From contig SBGZ01000076.1 of NCBI GenBank assembly GCA_006226415.1, positions 1-52,792 on the forward strand: DNA of 52,792 nucleotides, in the 5' to 3' direction. The translations under genes and the position numbers were made by a program. The notes under the pieces were generated by a model. That model worked only from the letters and a program-made list of their open reading frames with translations, ran no database searches and was not told the origin of the DNA. Numbering within the stretch: the stretch's first letter is position 1; the number at the start of each line of letters is the position of its first letter. Below are positions 1 through 10,373 of this stretch, piece after piece. The stretch is from Alphaproteobacteria bacterium. GTDB lineage: Bacteria > Pseudomonadota > Alphaproteobacteria > M2410.

Positions 1-1508
1 GGCTCGTGGTTCCGGATCGCGCCGGAGCCCAGCTCATAGCCGTTGCAGACGAGGTCATATTGCTGGCCCAAAATCTCCAATGGGTTCTGGGTTTCGAGCG
101 CTTCAAGACCACCGTTCGGCATCGAGAAGGGATTGTGGGAAAACTCCACTTTCTTCTCGACTTCGTCGTACTCATAGATCGGATAATCGACAATCCAGAC
201 CAGGTTGAACTGATCCACGTCGACGATCTCAAGCTCCCAGCCGATCTTGGTGCGCGCTTCGCCGGCAAGGCGCCGCGCCTTGGGCTCGGTGTCACAGGCA
301 AAGAAGAGTGCGTCGCCAGCGCCGATGCCCGCCTTTGCGGCCATGGCAGCTTGCACGTCTTCGGGAATAAATTTGGCAATCGGCCCCTTGCCGGAAAGCT
401 TGCCGTCTACCTCTTCAAAGATGACGTAGCCAAGGCCCGGCGCGTCCATTTCCTTGCGGGCCCAATCATTGAGCTTGTCAAAGAAGGAACGCGGACGCTC
501 TCCCGCGCCCGGCGCGGGAATGCCGCGCACCACGCCGCCCTTTTCAATCACACCCTGGAAGGCCTTGAAGGAAACGCTTTCATCGGCGAACTCTTCGGTA
601 AGATCCACGATCTCAATGGGGTTGCGCAGGTCCGGCTTGTCGGTGCCATATTTGAGCAGCGCATCCTTGTAGCTAACGCGCGGGAAAGGCGCGGCTGTGA
701 CGCGGCGATCGCCCGCGAATTTGCCGAAGGTGTCGTGGGTGACCTTGGTGATGGCCGCCAGCACTTCGTCCTGAACCACAAAGCTCATTTCCACGTCGAG
801 CTGATAGAACTCACCGGCAGAGCGGTCCGCGCGGGCATCCTCATCGCGGAAGCAAGGGGCCACCTGATAGTAACGGTCAAAGCCCGCTACCATGGTGAGC
901 TGTTTGAACTGTTGCGGGGCTTGCGGCAGGGCAAAGAATTTCCCTGGATGCAGACGGCTCGGCACCAGAAAGTCGCGCGCGCCTTCCGGCGAAGAAGCCG
1001 TCAGGATCGGGGTTTGGAAGTCATTGAAATCCTGCTCTTCCATGGAACGGCGCATTTCGCGGATCACCTTGGAGCGGAGCATGATGTTGTTGTGCAGGGT
1101 CTCCCGGCGCAAATCGAGGAAGCGGTTGCGCAGGCGAATGTCTTCGGGGTAGTCCGGCTCGCCGAAGACCGGCAGCGGCAGCTCTTCCGCATGCGATTGA
1201 ACTGTCAGGTCATCAATGCGTATTTCGACGGCCCCTGTTGGTAGGTTGGCGTTGATGGTTTCCTCGGTGCGGGCCACAACGCGGCCGGTGACGGTGATAA
1301 CACTTTCAGCGCGCGCCTTTTCAGCCTTCGGAAACTCCGAGCTTTCCGGCTCAATGACGCATTGGGTCAGGCCGTAGTGATCGCGCAGGTCAATGAACAG
1401 CAGACCGCCGTGGTCACGTTTGCGGTGGATCCAGCCGGAAAGGCGCACGGTTTCGCCCACATGGGTGTCGCGCAATTCGCCGCAGGTATGGCTTCGATAG
1501 GGATGCAT
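1..1508 (-). CDS. aspS: Aspartate--tRNA ligase (partial, C-terminus beyond left edge)
   Basis: Reverse-strand translation from ATG at 1508: [51 protein letters not shown]...[20 protein letters not shown]...; class II AspRS motifs. Confidence 0.95.
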   Translation of the reverse strand, partial: MHPYRSHTCGELRDTHVGETVRLSGWIHRKRDHGGLLFIDLRDHYGLTQCVIEPESSEFPKAEKARAESVITVTGRVVARTEETINANLPTGAVEIRIDDLTVQSHAEELPLPVFGEPDYPEDIRLRNRFLDLRRETLHNNIMLRSKVIREMRRSMEEQDFNDFQTPILTASSPEGARDFLVPSRLHPGKFFALPQAPQQFKQLTMVAGFDRYYQVAPCFRDEDARADRSAGEFYQLDVEMSFVVQDEVLAAITKVTHDTFGKFAGDRRVTAAPFPRVSYKDALLKYGTDKPDLRNPIEIVDLTEEFADESVSFKAFQGVIEKGGVVRGIPAPGAGERPRSFFDKLNDWARKEMDAPGLGYVIFEEVDGKLSGKGPIAKFIPEDVQAAMAAKAGIGAGDALFFACDTEPKARRLAGEARTKIGWELEIVDVDQFNLVWIVDYPIYEYDEVEKKVEFSHNPFSMPNGGLEALETQNPLEILGQQYDLVCNGYELGSGAIRNHE

Positions 1509-1666
1509 GGGATTTACCTCATGAAAGTCTGTCTGGGTGCAGCCCCGCCGCACCCGAAATCGGGGCTGAAAAGCACATGGTTCGGGGCTTCTGTCAAGTG
1601 TTTGGGCCCATTTTTGAGGATTTGGAGGAGGACAAAGCCCCTCGAATCCGGTTAAGAAAGCCGGTC

Positions 1667-2827
1667 ATGAGAATCATCACCGAAACGGACGCCCTCGCTG
1701 AGGTTTGCGCCGATCTTTCCGCAGAGCCTTTTGTCACCGTTGATACTGAATTCATGCGGGATTCGACCTATTGGCCGAAGCTTTGCCTGATCCAGATCGC
1801 GGGGCAAAACAGCGAATTTATTATTGACCCGCTCGCCGATGGGCTGGATCTGAAGCCTTTTTACGCCCTGATGGCCAACGAAGCCGTGGTGAAGGTCTTT
1901 CACGCGGCGCGGCAGGATGTTGAAATCTTCTTCCACTTTGGCGGGGTCATCCCGCACCCCTTGGTGGACACGCAAGTTGCCGCCATGGTTTGCGGCTTTG
2001 GTGACTCGGTGGGGTATGAGGCCCTGATCCGGAAAGTTTTGGGGGTTCAGATCGACAAAAGCTCCCGGTTCACCGACTGGAGCCGGCGGCCCCTCAAAGA
2101 CAAGCAATTGCACTATGCGCTGGGGGACGTCACGCATCTGCGCGATGCCTATCCGGTGCTGCGCGATCAGGTGGCGCAGCGCAGCCGCGCCCATTGGCTG
2201 GAAGAAGAGATGGATATTCTGACCAGTCCTTCGACCTATGAGTTGCACCCGGAAGTCGCCTGGAAGCGGCTCAAGATCGGCTCCGTCAAACCAAGGTCAC
2301 TGGGCGTGCTGATCGAAGTGGCTGCCTGGCGCGAGGAACAGGCCCAGAGCCGAGATATGCCTCGCCAGCGCATCTTGAAAGACGATGGTCTTTACGAAGT
2401 GGCGCGGCAAGCGCCACGCTCGGCGGAGGCTCTGGACGAGATCCGGGGCATCCCAAAAGGGTTTTCGCGCAGCCGCCATGCTGCCACTTTGCTGGCATCT
2501 GTCGAGCGCGGTCTCAATCGCTCCAAGGACAGTCTGCCAAAATCAGACAAGCCCGAACGTCTGCCTCAGGGGCTTGGTCCTATCGTGGAGATGCTGAAAG
2601 TACTCTTGAAGCGCGAATGCGAGATCCACGAAGTGGCGCAAAAGCTGGTGGCAAGCATGTCGGATCTGGAAAAGCTTGCCGCAGACGATGCCGCGGACAT
2701 TCCGGCCCTTAAAGGCTGGCGCCGAGAACTTTTTGGAACCGCAGCACTCGACTTGAAGCACGGCCGGCTGGCCCTGTCCGTGGAAGACACCCCCAACGGC
2801 CCGCAGATCAAGCTGATTGAGCTTTAG
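1667..2827 (+). CDS. rnd: Ribonuclease D
   Basis: [46 protein letters not shown] (DEDD exonuclease motif), HRDC-like C-terminus; internal ATG chosen within the longer ORF. Confidence 0.93.
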   Translation: MRIITETDALAEVCADLSAEPFVTVDTEFMRDSTYWPKLCLIQIAGQNSEFIIDPLADGLDLKPFYALMANEAVVKVFHAARQDVEIFFHFGGVIPHPLVDTQVAAMVCGFGDSVGYEALIRKVLGVQIDKSSRFTDWSRRPLKDKQLHYALGDVTHLRDAYPVLRDQVAQRSRAHWLEEEMDILTSPSTYELHPEVAWKRLKIGSVKPRSLGVLIEVAAWREEQAQSRDMPRQRILKDDGLYEVARQAPRSAEALDEIRGIPKGFSRSRHAATLLASVERGLNRSKDSLPKSDKPERLPQGLGPIVEMLKVLLKRECEIHEVAQKLVASMSDLEKLAADDAADIPALKGWRRELFGTAALDLKHGRLALSVEDTPNGPQIKLIEL

Positions 2828-2861
2828 CTGCCGCCCTAACCTCGGGAAGAAATTTGGCTCC

Positions 2862-2945
2862 CTCGCGAAGGCGGGGGTCTAGGGCAGCGTACTCAGGCGC
2901 CGGAGAAATTACCCCTGGGTTCCCGCCTGCGCGGGAACACAGCGA
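2862..2945. repeat. GC-rich palindromic intergenic repeat (family A, inverted relative to the 32.1-32.4 kb copies)
   Basis: CCCTCGCGAAGGCGGGGGTCTAGGGC...CCCCTGGGTTCCCGCCTGCGCGGGAACAC; reverse complement matches the 32.2 kb unit. Confidence 0.8.
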
Positions 2946-3021
2946 ATAACAATCCCCTCAAGCTGAGGCTCTTCAATACGAACCGGCCTCGTGGTCGAGC
3001 CAAGGGCATGACCGCCTGTCC

Positions 3022-3693
3022 TTAAAGCTTGCCCAGGTCCCCCAAAACTCGCTTCACCAAGGGCATGGAAATACGGCCCTTTTCTTCCAGAGCAGCCCTG
3101 TCGAGGGCGGAGACAACTTCGACGATTGATTCAAAAGACCTTTCTATCCGCTTGATAAGAAAGGTAATTATCTTTGGATCGATCTGGATCTGACGGTCCT
3201 GAAACTGCTTGACCATGAGGGCGGCCAGAAGCGTATCGTCGGGCGCTGAGAGCTCTGCCAGGGTCGCTGTTTTGAGCCTCGATTTCAAATCCGGCAGCGC
3301 CAGTTTCCAGCTGGCGGGGGCAGATTTTGCGGTCAACAGCAAGTGACCCCCTTCCCGGCCCAAGGCATTAAAGAGGTGGAAAAGCGATACTTCGTTCACC
3401 CCCTCGTCCGCATCCTCAAGGATAACGGCCTGACGCACCAGGAGTTCTTTCAGGTCCCGGTTGATCAGGTCTGAGCCTTTCAGATAAAGGGCACCGGACA
3501 TCTCCTGCCAGACATGGGCGAGATGGGTCTTGCCGGACCCCTTTGGCCCGAAAAGGCAGAGCACATGGGTCGGCCAGTTGGGCCAAAGGCTCACCAAAGT
3601 CTCGGCTTCTTCATTGGAGGGCGCGACGAGAAAGTTCTCGCGCCCATAAGCGGGCTTGAGCGAGAGGTCAAAAACAAGCTGTTTACTCGTCAT
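3022..3693 (-). CDS. hda: DnaA-related regulatory ATPase (Hda/HdaA)
   Basis: MTSKQLVFDLSLKPAYGRENFLVAPSNEEA...LFGPKGSGKTHLAHVW; short DnaA AAA+ domain without the DNA-binding domain. Confidence 0.85.
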   Translation of the reverse strand: MTSKQLVFDLSLKPAYGRENFLVAPSNEEAETLVSLWPNWPTHVLCLFGPKGSGKTHLAHVWQEMSGALYLKGSDLINRDLKELLVRQAVILEDADEGVNEVSLFHLFNALGREGGHLLLTAKSAPASWKLALPDLKSRLKTATLAELSAPDDTLLAALMVKQFQDRQIQIDPKIITFLIKRIERSFESIVEVVSALDRAALEEKGRISMPLVKRVLGDLGKL

Positions 3694-4852
3694 TGGGCGT
3701 TTCTTTGTAATCCGAGGGATCTTCTGGGGGCACGGGAGCCGCCGCCTCAGCGATCCTTATCTCGTCATCCACGGCAACCGATGGACGACCCGCCTCTCCC
3801 CAATAAAGGGTGCTTTCGCGGTAACCCGAGGCGGCATGGCGCACGAGAACGCCGATGGCGGCCGCCAGCGGTACAGCCAACAGCATGCCGACAAAGCCGA
3901 AGAGCGAGCCTAGAGCCAGAAGGCCGAAGATCACCCAAACCGGATGCAGCCCAATACGCTTGCCGACCAGTTTGGGAGTCAAGAAATTACCCTCCATCAC
4001 CTGTCCGACAATAAAGATCGCCAAAATAACCAAAACCATTTCCGGGCGATCCGGCATAAATTGAAAAAGCGCCAGGACAACAGAGAGGATGAGACCGACC
4101 GCCATACCCACAAAGGGAATGAAGCTGATCAGGCCCGCCGTAATTCCAACAACAAGCCCAAAACGCAGGCCTGCCAGTTCCAGCGCCACGGCGTAAAATG
4201 TCGCAAGGATAAGGCAGACCGAACCCATGCCGCGCACGAAGCCAGCCAACACTTTGTCGATTTCCTTGGCGATGGTGCGAATGCGTGCCTGATGCTGGCG
4301 TGGCAAGAGGTCGTCGATGCGCTCGATGATGCGGTCCCAATCGTTGATCAAATAAAAGGAGACCACCGGCGTGATGAAGAGCAAGCCGATAAAGTTCAAA
4401 ATGGCAATGGACCGTGAGGCCAGATTCTGCAAGGCGCCGGTGCCAAGGCTAAAGAAACGGCCCAAAACATCCGACAAGGAGAGGTGATCCAAATCGCTGG
4501 TGTCTGGCAGGACGCCGCTCAGAGCGCCGTCTGAAAGTGATGCCACGAAATCACGCATACGCGCCATATAACCCGGCCAGGCCTCGACCAGTGCCGAAAG
4601 CTGCCCACCCAATGCCGGCACCAGAAGGATAAGGGCCAGGGTCAGCAGAACAAAAAAGACCAGGGTGAGAACGATGGTCGCCCATATGCGCGACATGCCC
4701 CGATCTTCGAGCCTGTCGGCCACCGGATCCAGAAAATAGGCCACCGCCATACCTGCCACGAAGGGCAAAAGGATGTCGCTGAGCAGATAAAGGAAGACAA
4801 TCGTGACCACGAAGGCGATCGCCCAAATGCGAAACTGTGCACGTACGGTCAA
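3683..4852 (-). CDS. AI-2E/PerM-family membrane transporter
   Basis: Multiple TM segments, ...FVAGMAVAYFLDPVADRLEDRGMSRIWAT...GIGVLVRH; TTG at 4852 would overlap the upstream stop codon. Confidence 0.82.
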   Translation of the reverse strand: MTVRAQFRIWAIAFVVTIVFLYLLSDILLPFVAGMAVAYFLDPVADRLEDRGMSRIWATIVLTLVFFVLLTLALILLVPALGGQLSALVEAWPGYMARMRDFVASLSDGALSGVLPDTSDLDHLSLSDVLGRFFSLGTGALQNLASRSIAILNFIGLLFITPVVSFYLINDWDRIIERIDDLLPRQHQARIRTIAKEIDKVLAGFVRGMGSVCLILATFYAVALELAGLRFGLVVGITAGLISFIPFVGMAVGLILSVVLALFQFMPDRPEMVLVILAIFIVGQVMEGNFLTPKLVGKRIGLHPVWVIFGLLALGSLFGFVGMLLAVPLAAAIGVLVRHAASGYRESTLYWGEAGRPSVAVDDEIRIAEAAAPVPPEDPSDYKETPNDE

Positions 4853-5424
4853 TTGCTTTTTTCCTCTTCTTCTGCCTCCACAGCCTCGAAACCGCTCAAG
4901 ATCGAGATCCACTGGTTAAGATAGATCAGCCAGGAGAAAATTGTCGTGCTCGCCACGGCCCAGGTGCCCCATCTCACCCACTCTGGATCGACAAACTCAA
5001 ATCCGAGGGCCGCCAAAAGATAGGTCATGAAGACAATCTGGAACAGCGTATTTACCTTGGAAACAAAATGCGGCTTGATTTCTAGCTCATAGCCCATGGC
5101 ACTGGAAAGAAGAATGGCCCCGACAATGGAGACATCCCGGCTAACAACCAGGACCGCCAACCAGGGCTCAAAGACCTGCTGATAGGCGAGCGCGATAAAG
5201 ATGGCCGTGAGCAACAGCTTGTCCGCCAGAGGATCCATATAGGCGCCCAGCCGCGTGCGCGCGTCATATTTCTTGGCAAGATAGCCATCCAGGCCGTCCG
5301 ACAGCCCCGCGACAAAAAACAGAAGGAAGGCGAACAGAAACTCGCTGTCCAACAAAAATGTGACGATGAAGGGTACCGCTACGATGCGGCCCAAAGTAAT
5401 CAAGTTTGGCAGATTCTTAATCAA
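4849..5424 (-). CDS. CDP-alcohol phosphatidyltransferase family protein (PgsA-like)
   Basis: MIKNLPNLITLGRIVAVPFIV...GLSDGLDGYLAKKYDARTRLGAYMDPLADKLLL; CDP-OH-P signature DG..AR..G..D..AD. Confidence 0.9.
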   Translation of the reverse strand: MIKNLPNLITLGRIVAVPFIVTFLLDSEFLFAFLLFFVAGLSDGLDGYLAKKYDARTRLGAYMDPLADKLLLTAIFIALAYQQVFEPWLAVLVVSRDVSIVGAILLSSAMGYELEIKPHFVSKVNTLFQIVFMTYLLAALGFEFVDPEWVRWGTWAVASTTIFSWLIYLNQWISILSGFEAVEAEEEEKSN

Positions 5425-5479
5425 GGCAGCGGCTTACCCAGGGTTTTGGAGCCAGGCCTCGCCGCCCGCTCCCCTTGAA

Positions 5480-6766
5480 TTATTGTGAATAATTTGACTC
5501 CAAATTATCCAGCTCTTCCTCATCTTCCAGTGTAAATGGTTTTTCGTCCACAACAGATTGTTGTTGAACCCGAACAATCCAATAATCCGGCTGCGACGAA
5601 CCATAGCCACTGTATGAAGCATCATCATAGGGCGACGACGTTGAGGGCAGGCTTGAGCCGCTGTAGGGATTGTATTCTCGCGCGGATCTGTCGTTGCCAC
5701 GCGATGAACCCGATGACGCGGTCGGTCCGGGCTCAAGGGTCACGGAATATTGCGACAAGGCCAAGGCCAGCTGATCGGGAGAGCCCACGACCTTCCAGTT
5801 CATCTCCGCACCCTGGATCGATTGGGCCACCAGATCATGCGACAGAATGTTGGGGGTCGCTTCAATCGCCTTGCGAATCTTCAGCCAGTCTTCCAGGGAG
5901 CCGTATTCCGCGGAAATGGTCATGGGGCGCTCATCGCCATAGCGGATGATGGTTTTGGCCTTCCAGTCTTCCTGAAGTTTCTCCACGATCCGGTCGATGG
6001 CAAAATTCATGGAACCTTTCAGTTCACTCGACAAGGGCAGGAGAAGATCGAAGCTCTCGGCGCCCGATGGGCCGATCCGGAAGACCTGAAGCGAGAGGGG
6101 CGCAGATTCGTTTTCCTGGGTGACGATCGCCAGCAGAATATCCTGCACACCATAGCGCTGCGCATAAGGCACAAGCTGGGTGTAGTCCGCTGCGGCCACG
6201 GCATCGCGCGACGTACTCATGACGTCTCCCAGGTCTCCGAGCGGCGTTATGAGCGAGACGAGATCGTGGGTGTAGTTGCGCCCTTTCCAGGCGGTGGTCC
6301 AGGGATTGTCGTCCTCCCACATGAGGACCTCCGTTCCCTTCACAAAGACCGGCAGCACCACGGCGGGACGCGCCTGGGCCTCGGAGAAGGGAATGTCATT
6401 GTCTTTGAGAATTCGCCGCACCTCATCGGGTTTAAAGCGATAGGTAATGGTCGCCAGATAGCGCGTGGGACTGTTGCGCTCGTTGGACACTTCAATACCG
6501 GAGCCAATGGCGGTCAGGTCCTGGGTCGACAAGGTCGGCAGCAAGGCCCAATCCATTTGCATGGTCAGCCGCTGCAAGAGCAGGCGCATGGCGGTGTGTT
6601 GGCCTTGCCGGATGGCAATAACCCGGGCCTCAGCGGCCTCATTGGCGGTGGCATCCACCGGCACATCGCGGACGGTAAAGAGATCTTCATTTGCCGCCCA
6701 GGCGGACGGAACACCCAATGACACAATAACAGCGGCGACCGTCAGGAGACCTTGAAAGAAACGCAT
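5480..6766 (-). CDS. DUF2066-like secreted/periplasmic protein
   Basis: Signal peptide MRFFQGLLTVAAVIVSLGVPSAWAA, then LFTVRDVPVDATANEAAEARVIAIRQGQHTAMRLLLQRL. Confidence 0.75.
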   Translation of the reverse strand: MRFFQGLLTVAAVIVSLGVPSAWAANEDLFTVRDVPVDATANEAAEARVIAIRQGQHTAMRLLLQRLTMQMDWALLPTLSTQDLTAIGSGIEVSNERNSPTRYLATITYRFKPDEVRRILKDNDIPFSEAQARPAVVLPVFVKGTEVLMWEDDNPWTTAWKGRNYTHDLVSLITPLGDLGDVMSTSRDAVAAADYTQLVPYAQRYGVQDILLAIVTQENESAPLSLQVFRIGPSGAESFDLLLPLSSELKGSMNFAIDRIVEKLQEDWKAKTIIRYGDERPMTISAEYGSLEDWLKIRKAIEATPNILSHDLVAQSIQGAEMNWKVVGSPDQLALALSQYSVTLEPGPTASSGSSRGNDRSAREYNPYSGSSLPSTSSPYDDASYSGYGSSQPDYWIVRVQQQSVVDEKPFTLEDEEELDNLESNYSQ

Positions 6767-6977
6767 GAATTTCCCCGTTTTTTCCTATTCCAGCGCCTTT
6801 TCCCCGATCTTTGGCGCCCACATCTGCCCCTATCCTAGGGGCTTTGTCGCCCAAAGGGTAGTTAGAATTCCTTGCCCGATGGTTGCTTTTACACAGAAAA
6901 TCGGGACAGATTTAGGTCGATATTGGGGCAAATTGGAAAAACGGACCGATTGGGGCGCTACAGAGAGGCGGGGCATC

Positions 6978-7883
6978 ATGTTGAAGTGGATTTTGGGGCT
7001 GCTGGGGATTGTGGCCATCGGGTATTATGCCCTCATACTGGACAAAATGACCTTTGGCGGCTCTGAGCCGACCTTCACGCTCCATGACGCGCGCACCTAT
7101 GCCGGGTCCATGGATGGGCCACAGCCGGTGGAGATCCGAGTGGTGCAAGTGGCGCTTGCCGCCTTTCCCAAGGCCGGGGTGGTCACCGGCGGATCGTGGT
7201 CGCCCCACCCTATTCCCATCTATTCCTTTCAGGTCGTCTTTGAAGATGGTTCGACCCTCATCATCGACACGGCTGAAGATGAAGCTCTGGCCAAGGGTCT
7301 ATCTGACGACACGGCCTTTGATATGGATGCCTATCAAGCCATGCAAAATGCCATGAGCCAGGCTGCCAAGATCGTGTTGACCCACGAACACCCCGACCAC
7401 ATTGGCGGGCTCACGCTTCACCCCCAGCTTCAAGAGATTCTTGATGTCACCGACCTCACTGAAGAGCAGGTCAACCACCCCGAGCGGCAAGACCCTGCGG
7501 CTTTCCCGGAAGACGCGCTGGAGGGCTATGTGCCGATCTCCTATGTGGACTATCGCGCGCTGATGCCTGGAGTGGCGCTCATCAAAACGCCGGGACATTC
7601 GCCTGGCAGCCAAATGGTGCTGGTGCAGTTGCAAGATGGGCGGGAATTTCTGTTCATCGGTGACATTGCCTGGAGCATGGAGAGCGTGCGCACGGGCGCA
7701 GGCAGGCCGCGGCTGATGAGCTGGATCTTCCTGCATGAGGACCGCGCAACTGTTTTCAAGCAGCTCGAAGCCCTTAAAAAGCTCTCGGATGCCGCGCCTG
7801 ATGTCGAGCTGGTGGTTGCTCACGACAAAGGTGAGATGGAGCGCCTGGTCGCGAGTGGCGACATAATCGAAGGCTTTAAGTGA
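6978..7883 (+). CDS. MBL-fold metallo-hydrolase
   Basis: MLKWILGLLGIVAIGYY (TM/signal), LTHEHPDHIGG, TPGHSPGSQM, FIGDIAWS. Confidence 0.88.
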   Translation: MLKWILGLLGIVAIGYYALILDKMTFGGSEPTFTLHDARTYAGSMDGPQPVEIRVVQVALAAFPKAGVVTGGSWSPHPIPIYSFQVVFEDGSTLIIDTAEDEALAKGLSDDTAFDMDAYQAMQNAMSQAAKIVLTHEHPDHIGGLTLHPQLQEILDVTDLTEEQVNHPERQDPAAFPEDALEGYVPISYVDYRALMPGVALIKTPGHSPGSQMVLVQLQDGREFLFIGDIAWSMESVRTGAGRPRLMSWIFLHEDRATVFKQLEALKKLSDAAPDVELVVAHDKGEMERLVASGDIIEGFK

Positions 7884-7972
7884 TCCGGGTCAGATCAGAC
7901 TTGATCCGGCGCGCATTTTGTGTGCTTTAAGGCGCGAACCTAACAGAATCGTTCCTTAACGCTGGACCCGAC

Positions 7973-9028
7973 ATGTCGGACCCCAAGAAAAACGGTTACA
8001 CTTACGCAGATGCGGGCGTCGATATCGATGCCGGGAATGCGCTCGTCAGGGCCATTGCGCCGCTCGCCAAGTCAACACGGCGCGCGGGCGCCGACAGCGA
8101 GCTCGGCGGTTTTGGCGGCTTGTTTGACCTGAAGGCCGCGGGTTTCTCTGACCCTATTCTGGTGGCGGCCAATGACGGCGTGGGCACCAAGCTGAAGATC
8201 GCCATCGATGTGGGCAAGCATGACACCGTGGGCATTGACCTTGTGGCGATGTGCGTCAACGACCTGATCGTTCAGGGCGCCGAACCCCTCTTCTTTCTCG
8301 ATTACTACGCCACCGGCGCGCTGGATGTGAGCGCGGGCACCGATATCATTGCCGGGATCGCGGAGGGCTGCCGCCAGGCCGGCGCGGCGCTCATCGGCGG
8401 GGAAACCGCCGAGATGCCCGGCATGTATAGCGAAGGCGACTATGATCTCGCGGGCTTTTCGGTGGGAGCCGCCGAGCGCGGACATTTGCTGCCGAAGGAA
8501 ATGCAGGCCGGTGACGTGATCCTGGGGCTTGGCTCCAATGGGCTGCACTCGAACGGGTTTTCCCTGGTGCGGCGGCTCGTCGCCGACAATGGCATCGACT
8601 ATGGGGCTCCTGCCCCCTTTGCCGAGGGTATGAGCATCGGTGAGGCGCTCCTTATCGGCACTCGCATCTATGTGAAGAGCCTGATGCCGGTGATCCGCGC
8701 GGGCGAGATCAAGGGTCTGGCTCACATCACAGGCGGCGGTTTTATCGAGAATATCCCGCGGGTTCTGCCTAAGGGCCTCGGCGCAGAAATCGATCTTTCA
8801 AGCTGGGAGGTCCCGGGCGTTTTTAAATGGCTCGACCAACTCGGCAACATTGGCCCGAAAGAAATGCTGCGCACTTTCAATTGCGGCATTGGCATGGTGG
8901 TGATTGTCGCCGCTGAACAAGCGGCCGGGGTAGCAGAGCAACTCACCGAGGCAGGCGAGCGGGTTGTTACCCTTGGCACCCTTGTTGCGGGCGAAGGGGT
9001 CTCGACCACCGGCGCGCTGGGGCTCTAA
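7973..9028 (+). CDS. purM: Phosphoribosylformylglycinamidine cyclo-ligase
   Basis: [18 protein letters not shown]...GGFGGLFDL...[10 protein letters not shown]...[12 protein letters not shown]. Confidence 0.97.
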   Translation: MSDPKKNGYTYADAGVDIDAGNALVRAIAPLAKSTRRAGADSELGGFGGLFDLKAAGFSDPILVAANDGVGTKLKIAIDVGKHDTVGIDLVAMCVNDLIVQGAEPLFFLDYYATGALDVSAGTDIIAGIAEGCRQAGAALIGGETAEMPGMYSEGDYDLAGFSVGAAERGHLLPKEMQAGDVILGLGSNGLHSNGFSLVRRLVADNGIDYGAPAPFAEGMSIGEALLIGTRIYVKSLMPVIRAGEIKGLAHITGGGFIENIPRVLPKGLGAEIDLSSWEVPGVFKWLDQLGNIGPKEMLRTFNCGIGMVVIVAAEQAAGVAEQLTEAGERVVTLGTLVAGEGVSTTGALGL

Positions 9029-9032
9029 CCAC

Positions 9033-9644
9033 ATGGCACGGCTGAAACTCGGCATTCTCATCTCCGGGCGCGGCTCCAACATGATGTCGATCATTGAGGC
9101 CTGCAAGGACCCGGAATTTCCGGCAGAAGTGGCGCTGGTGATCTCCAATCGCCCGGGCGCGGCGGGACTTGAAAAGGCGCAAGCTGCCGGCATCAAAACC
9201 CTCACCATTGATCACAAAGCCTATGACGGGCGCGAACCCTTCGAAGATGCCATGACGGCAGCGCTGGAGGCCGAAGGCGCTCAGCTCATTGTCAATGCAG
9301 GCTTCATGCGCATCGTGACGGAGACATTCGTCAATCACTGGCTTGGCCGCAATATCAACATCCACCCCTCGCTCCTTCCCTCCTTCCCGGGCATTCATGT
9401 GCATGAACAAGCCCTCAAGGCAGGTGTCAAAATTTCAGGCTGTACGGTTCACTTTGTCACCGCCGAACTCGACGGTGGGCCGATCATCGGCCAGGCGGCT
9501 GTGCCGGTCATGGAGGATGATACGCCAGACACCCTCGCCGCCCGCATCCTTGTTGAAGAACACACGCTCTATCCGCTCTGTGTACGGATGATTTCGGAAG
9601 GCAAAGTCACTTATGATAATGGCCGCGCGGTGTTTGTGGATTAG
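9033..9644 (+). CDS. purN: Phosphoribosylglycinamide formyltransferase
   Basis: LGILISGRGSNMMSII...NIHPSLLPSFPGIHVHEQAL...SGCTVHFV. Confidence 0.96.
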   Translation: MARLKLGILISGRGSNMMSIIEACKDPEFPAEVALVISNRPGAAGLEKAQAAGIKTLTIDHKAYDGREPFEDAMTAALEAEGAQLIVNAGFMRIVTETFVNHWLGRNINIHPSLLPSFPGIHVHEQALKAGVKISGCTVHFVTAELDGGPIIGQAAVPVMEDDTPDTLAARILVEEHTLYPLCVRMISEGKVTYDNGRAVFVD

Positions 9645-9660
9645 CAAGCTCGTTAAAACT

Positions 9661-9800
9661 TGCCTCACCCTGAGGAGCGCGGAGCGCGTCTCGAAGGGCG
9701 GGGCCTTGTTTTATCATCCTTCGAGACGCTCGCTACGCTCACCCTCAGGATGAGGGCTGATTGTTTTGCCCCTGCCCCCGCCTTCGCGGGGGAACCAGAT
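9661..9800. repeat. Palindromic intergenic repeats: family B (CTGAGGAG...CGTCTCGAAG...CTTCGAGACG...CTCAGGATGAGG) followed by a family A half-unit (CCCCCGCCTTCGCGGGGGAACC)
   Basis: Direct reading; same motifs at 12.3 kb and 32.1-32.4 kb. Confidence 0.8.
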
Positions 9801-9833
9801 AAAAAAAGGCCCCGTGATTTCTCACGAGGCCCA
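9801..9833 (-). terminator. Rho-independent terminator of ndk
   Basis: Minus strand GGGCCTCGTGA-GAAA-TCACGGGGCC followed by TTTTTTT. Confidence 0.85.
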
Positions 9834-9854
9834 ATACGTCTAAAAGACTTTGGT

Positions 9855-10277
9855 TCAGCCGACGATTTCAGCGTCGGTGAAGAAGTAGGCGATTTCCTGA
9901 GCGGCTGTTTCAGGCGCATCGGAGCCGTGCACGGAGTTGCGCTCAATGTTTTCAGCAAAGGTCTTGCGGATGGTGCCCTCGGCAGCTTCTGCCGGGTTGG
10001 TGGCGCCCATGGTTTCGCGGTTCTTGAGAATAGCGTTTTCGCCTTCGAGCACCTGAACCACAACCGGACCGGAGGTCATGAACGCGACCAGATCACCAAA
10101 GAAAGGACGCTCTTTGTGGACCGCGTAGAAGCCTTCGGCTTGTTCTTGGGTCATGTGGATGCGCTTGGAAGCAACCACGCGCAGGCCAGCGTCTTCCAGC
10201 ATGGCGGTGATTTTGCCAGTGAGATTGCGAGCCGTTGCATCCGGCTTGATGATGGAAAAGGTGCGCTCGAGAGCCAT
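9855..10277 (-). CDS. ndk: Nucleoside diphosphate kinase
   Basis: [23 protein letters not shown]...[18 protein letters not shown]. Confidence 0.97.
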   Translation of the reverse strand: MALERTFSIIKPDATARNLTGKITAMLEDAGLRVVASKRIHMTQEQAEGFYAVHKERPFFGDLVAFMTSGPVVVQVLEGENAILKNRETMGATNPAEAAEGTIRKTFAENIERNSVHGSDAPETAAQEIAYFFTDAEIVG

Positions 10278-10373
10278 GGGAAATTTCCTTTGTTTTCTAT
10301 CCAAAAAGGTCGATTTGGCGCGGGTTATAACGGCGCTTTGGATTGAGGGCAAGAAGTGATATGAGCGGGCCCC

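Noticed and set aside
6-1244. 412-aa plus-strand ORF
   Set aside because: Antisense to aspS, which is clearly recognisable on the minus strand; a codon-bias mirror ORF
5750-6721. 323-aa plus-strand ORF
   Set aside because: Antisense to the signal-peptide-bearing DUF2066-like gene; no recognisable motifs
9660-10346. 228-aa plus-strand ORF
   Set aside because: Runs through a repeat and antisense to ndk
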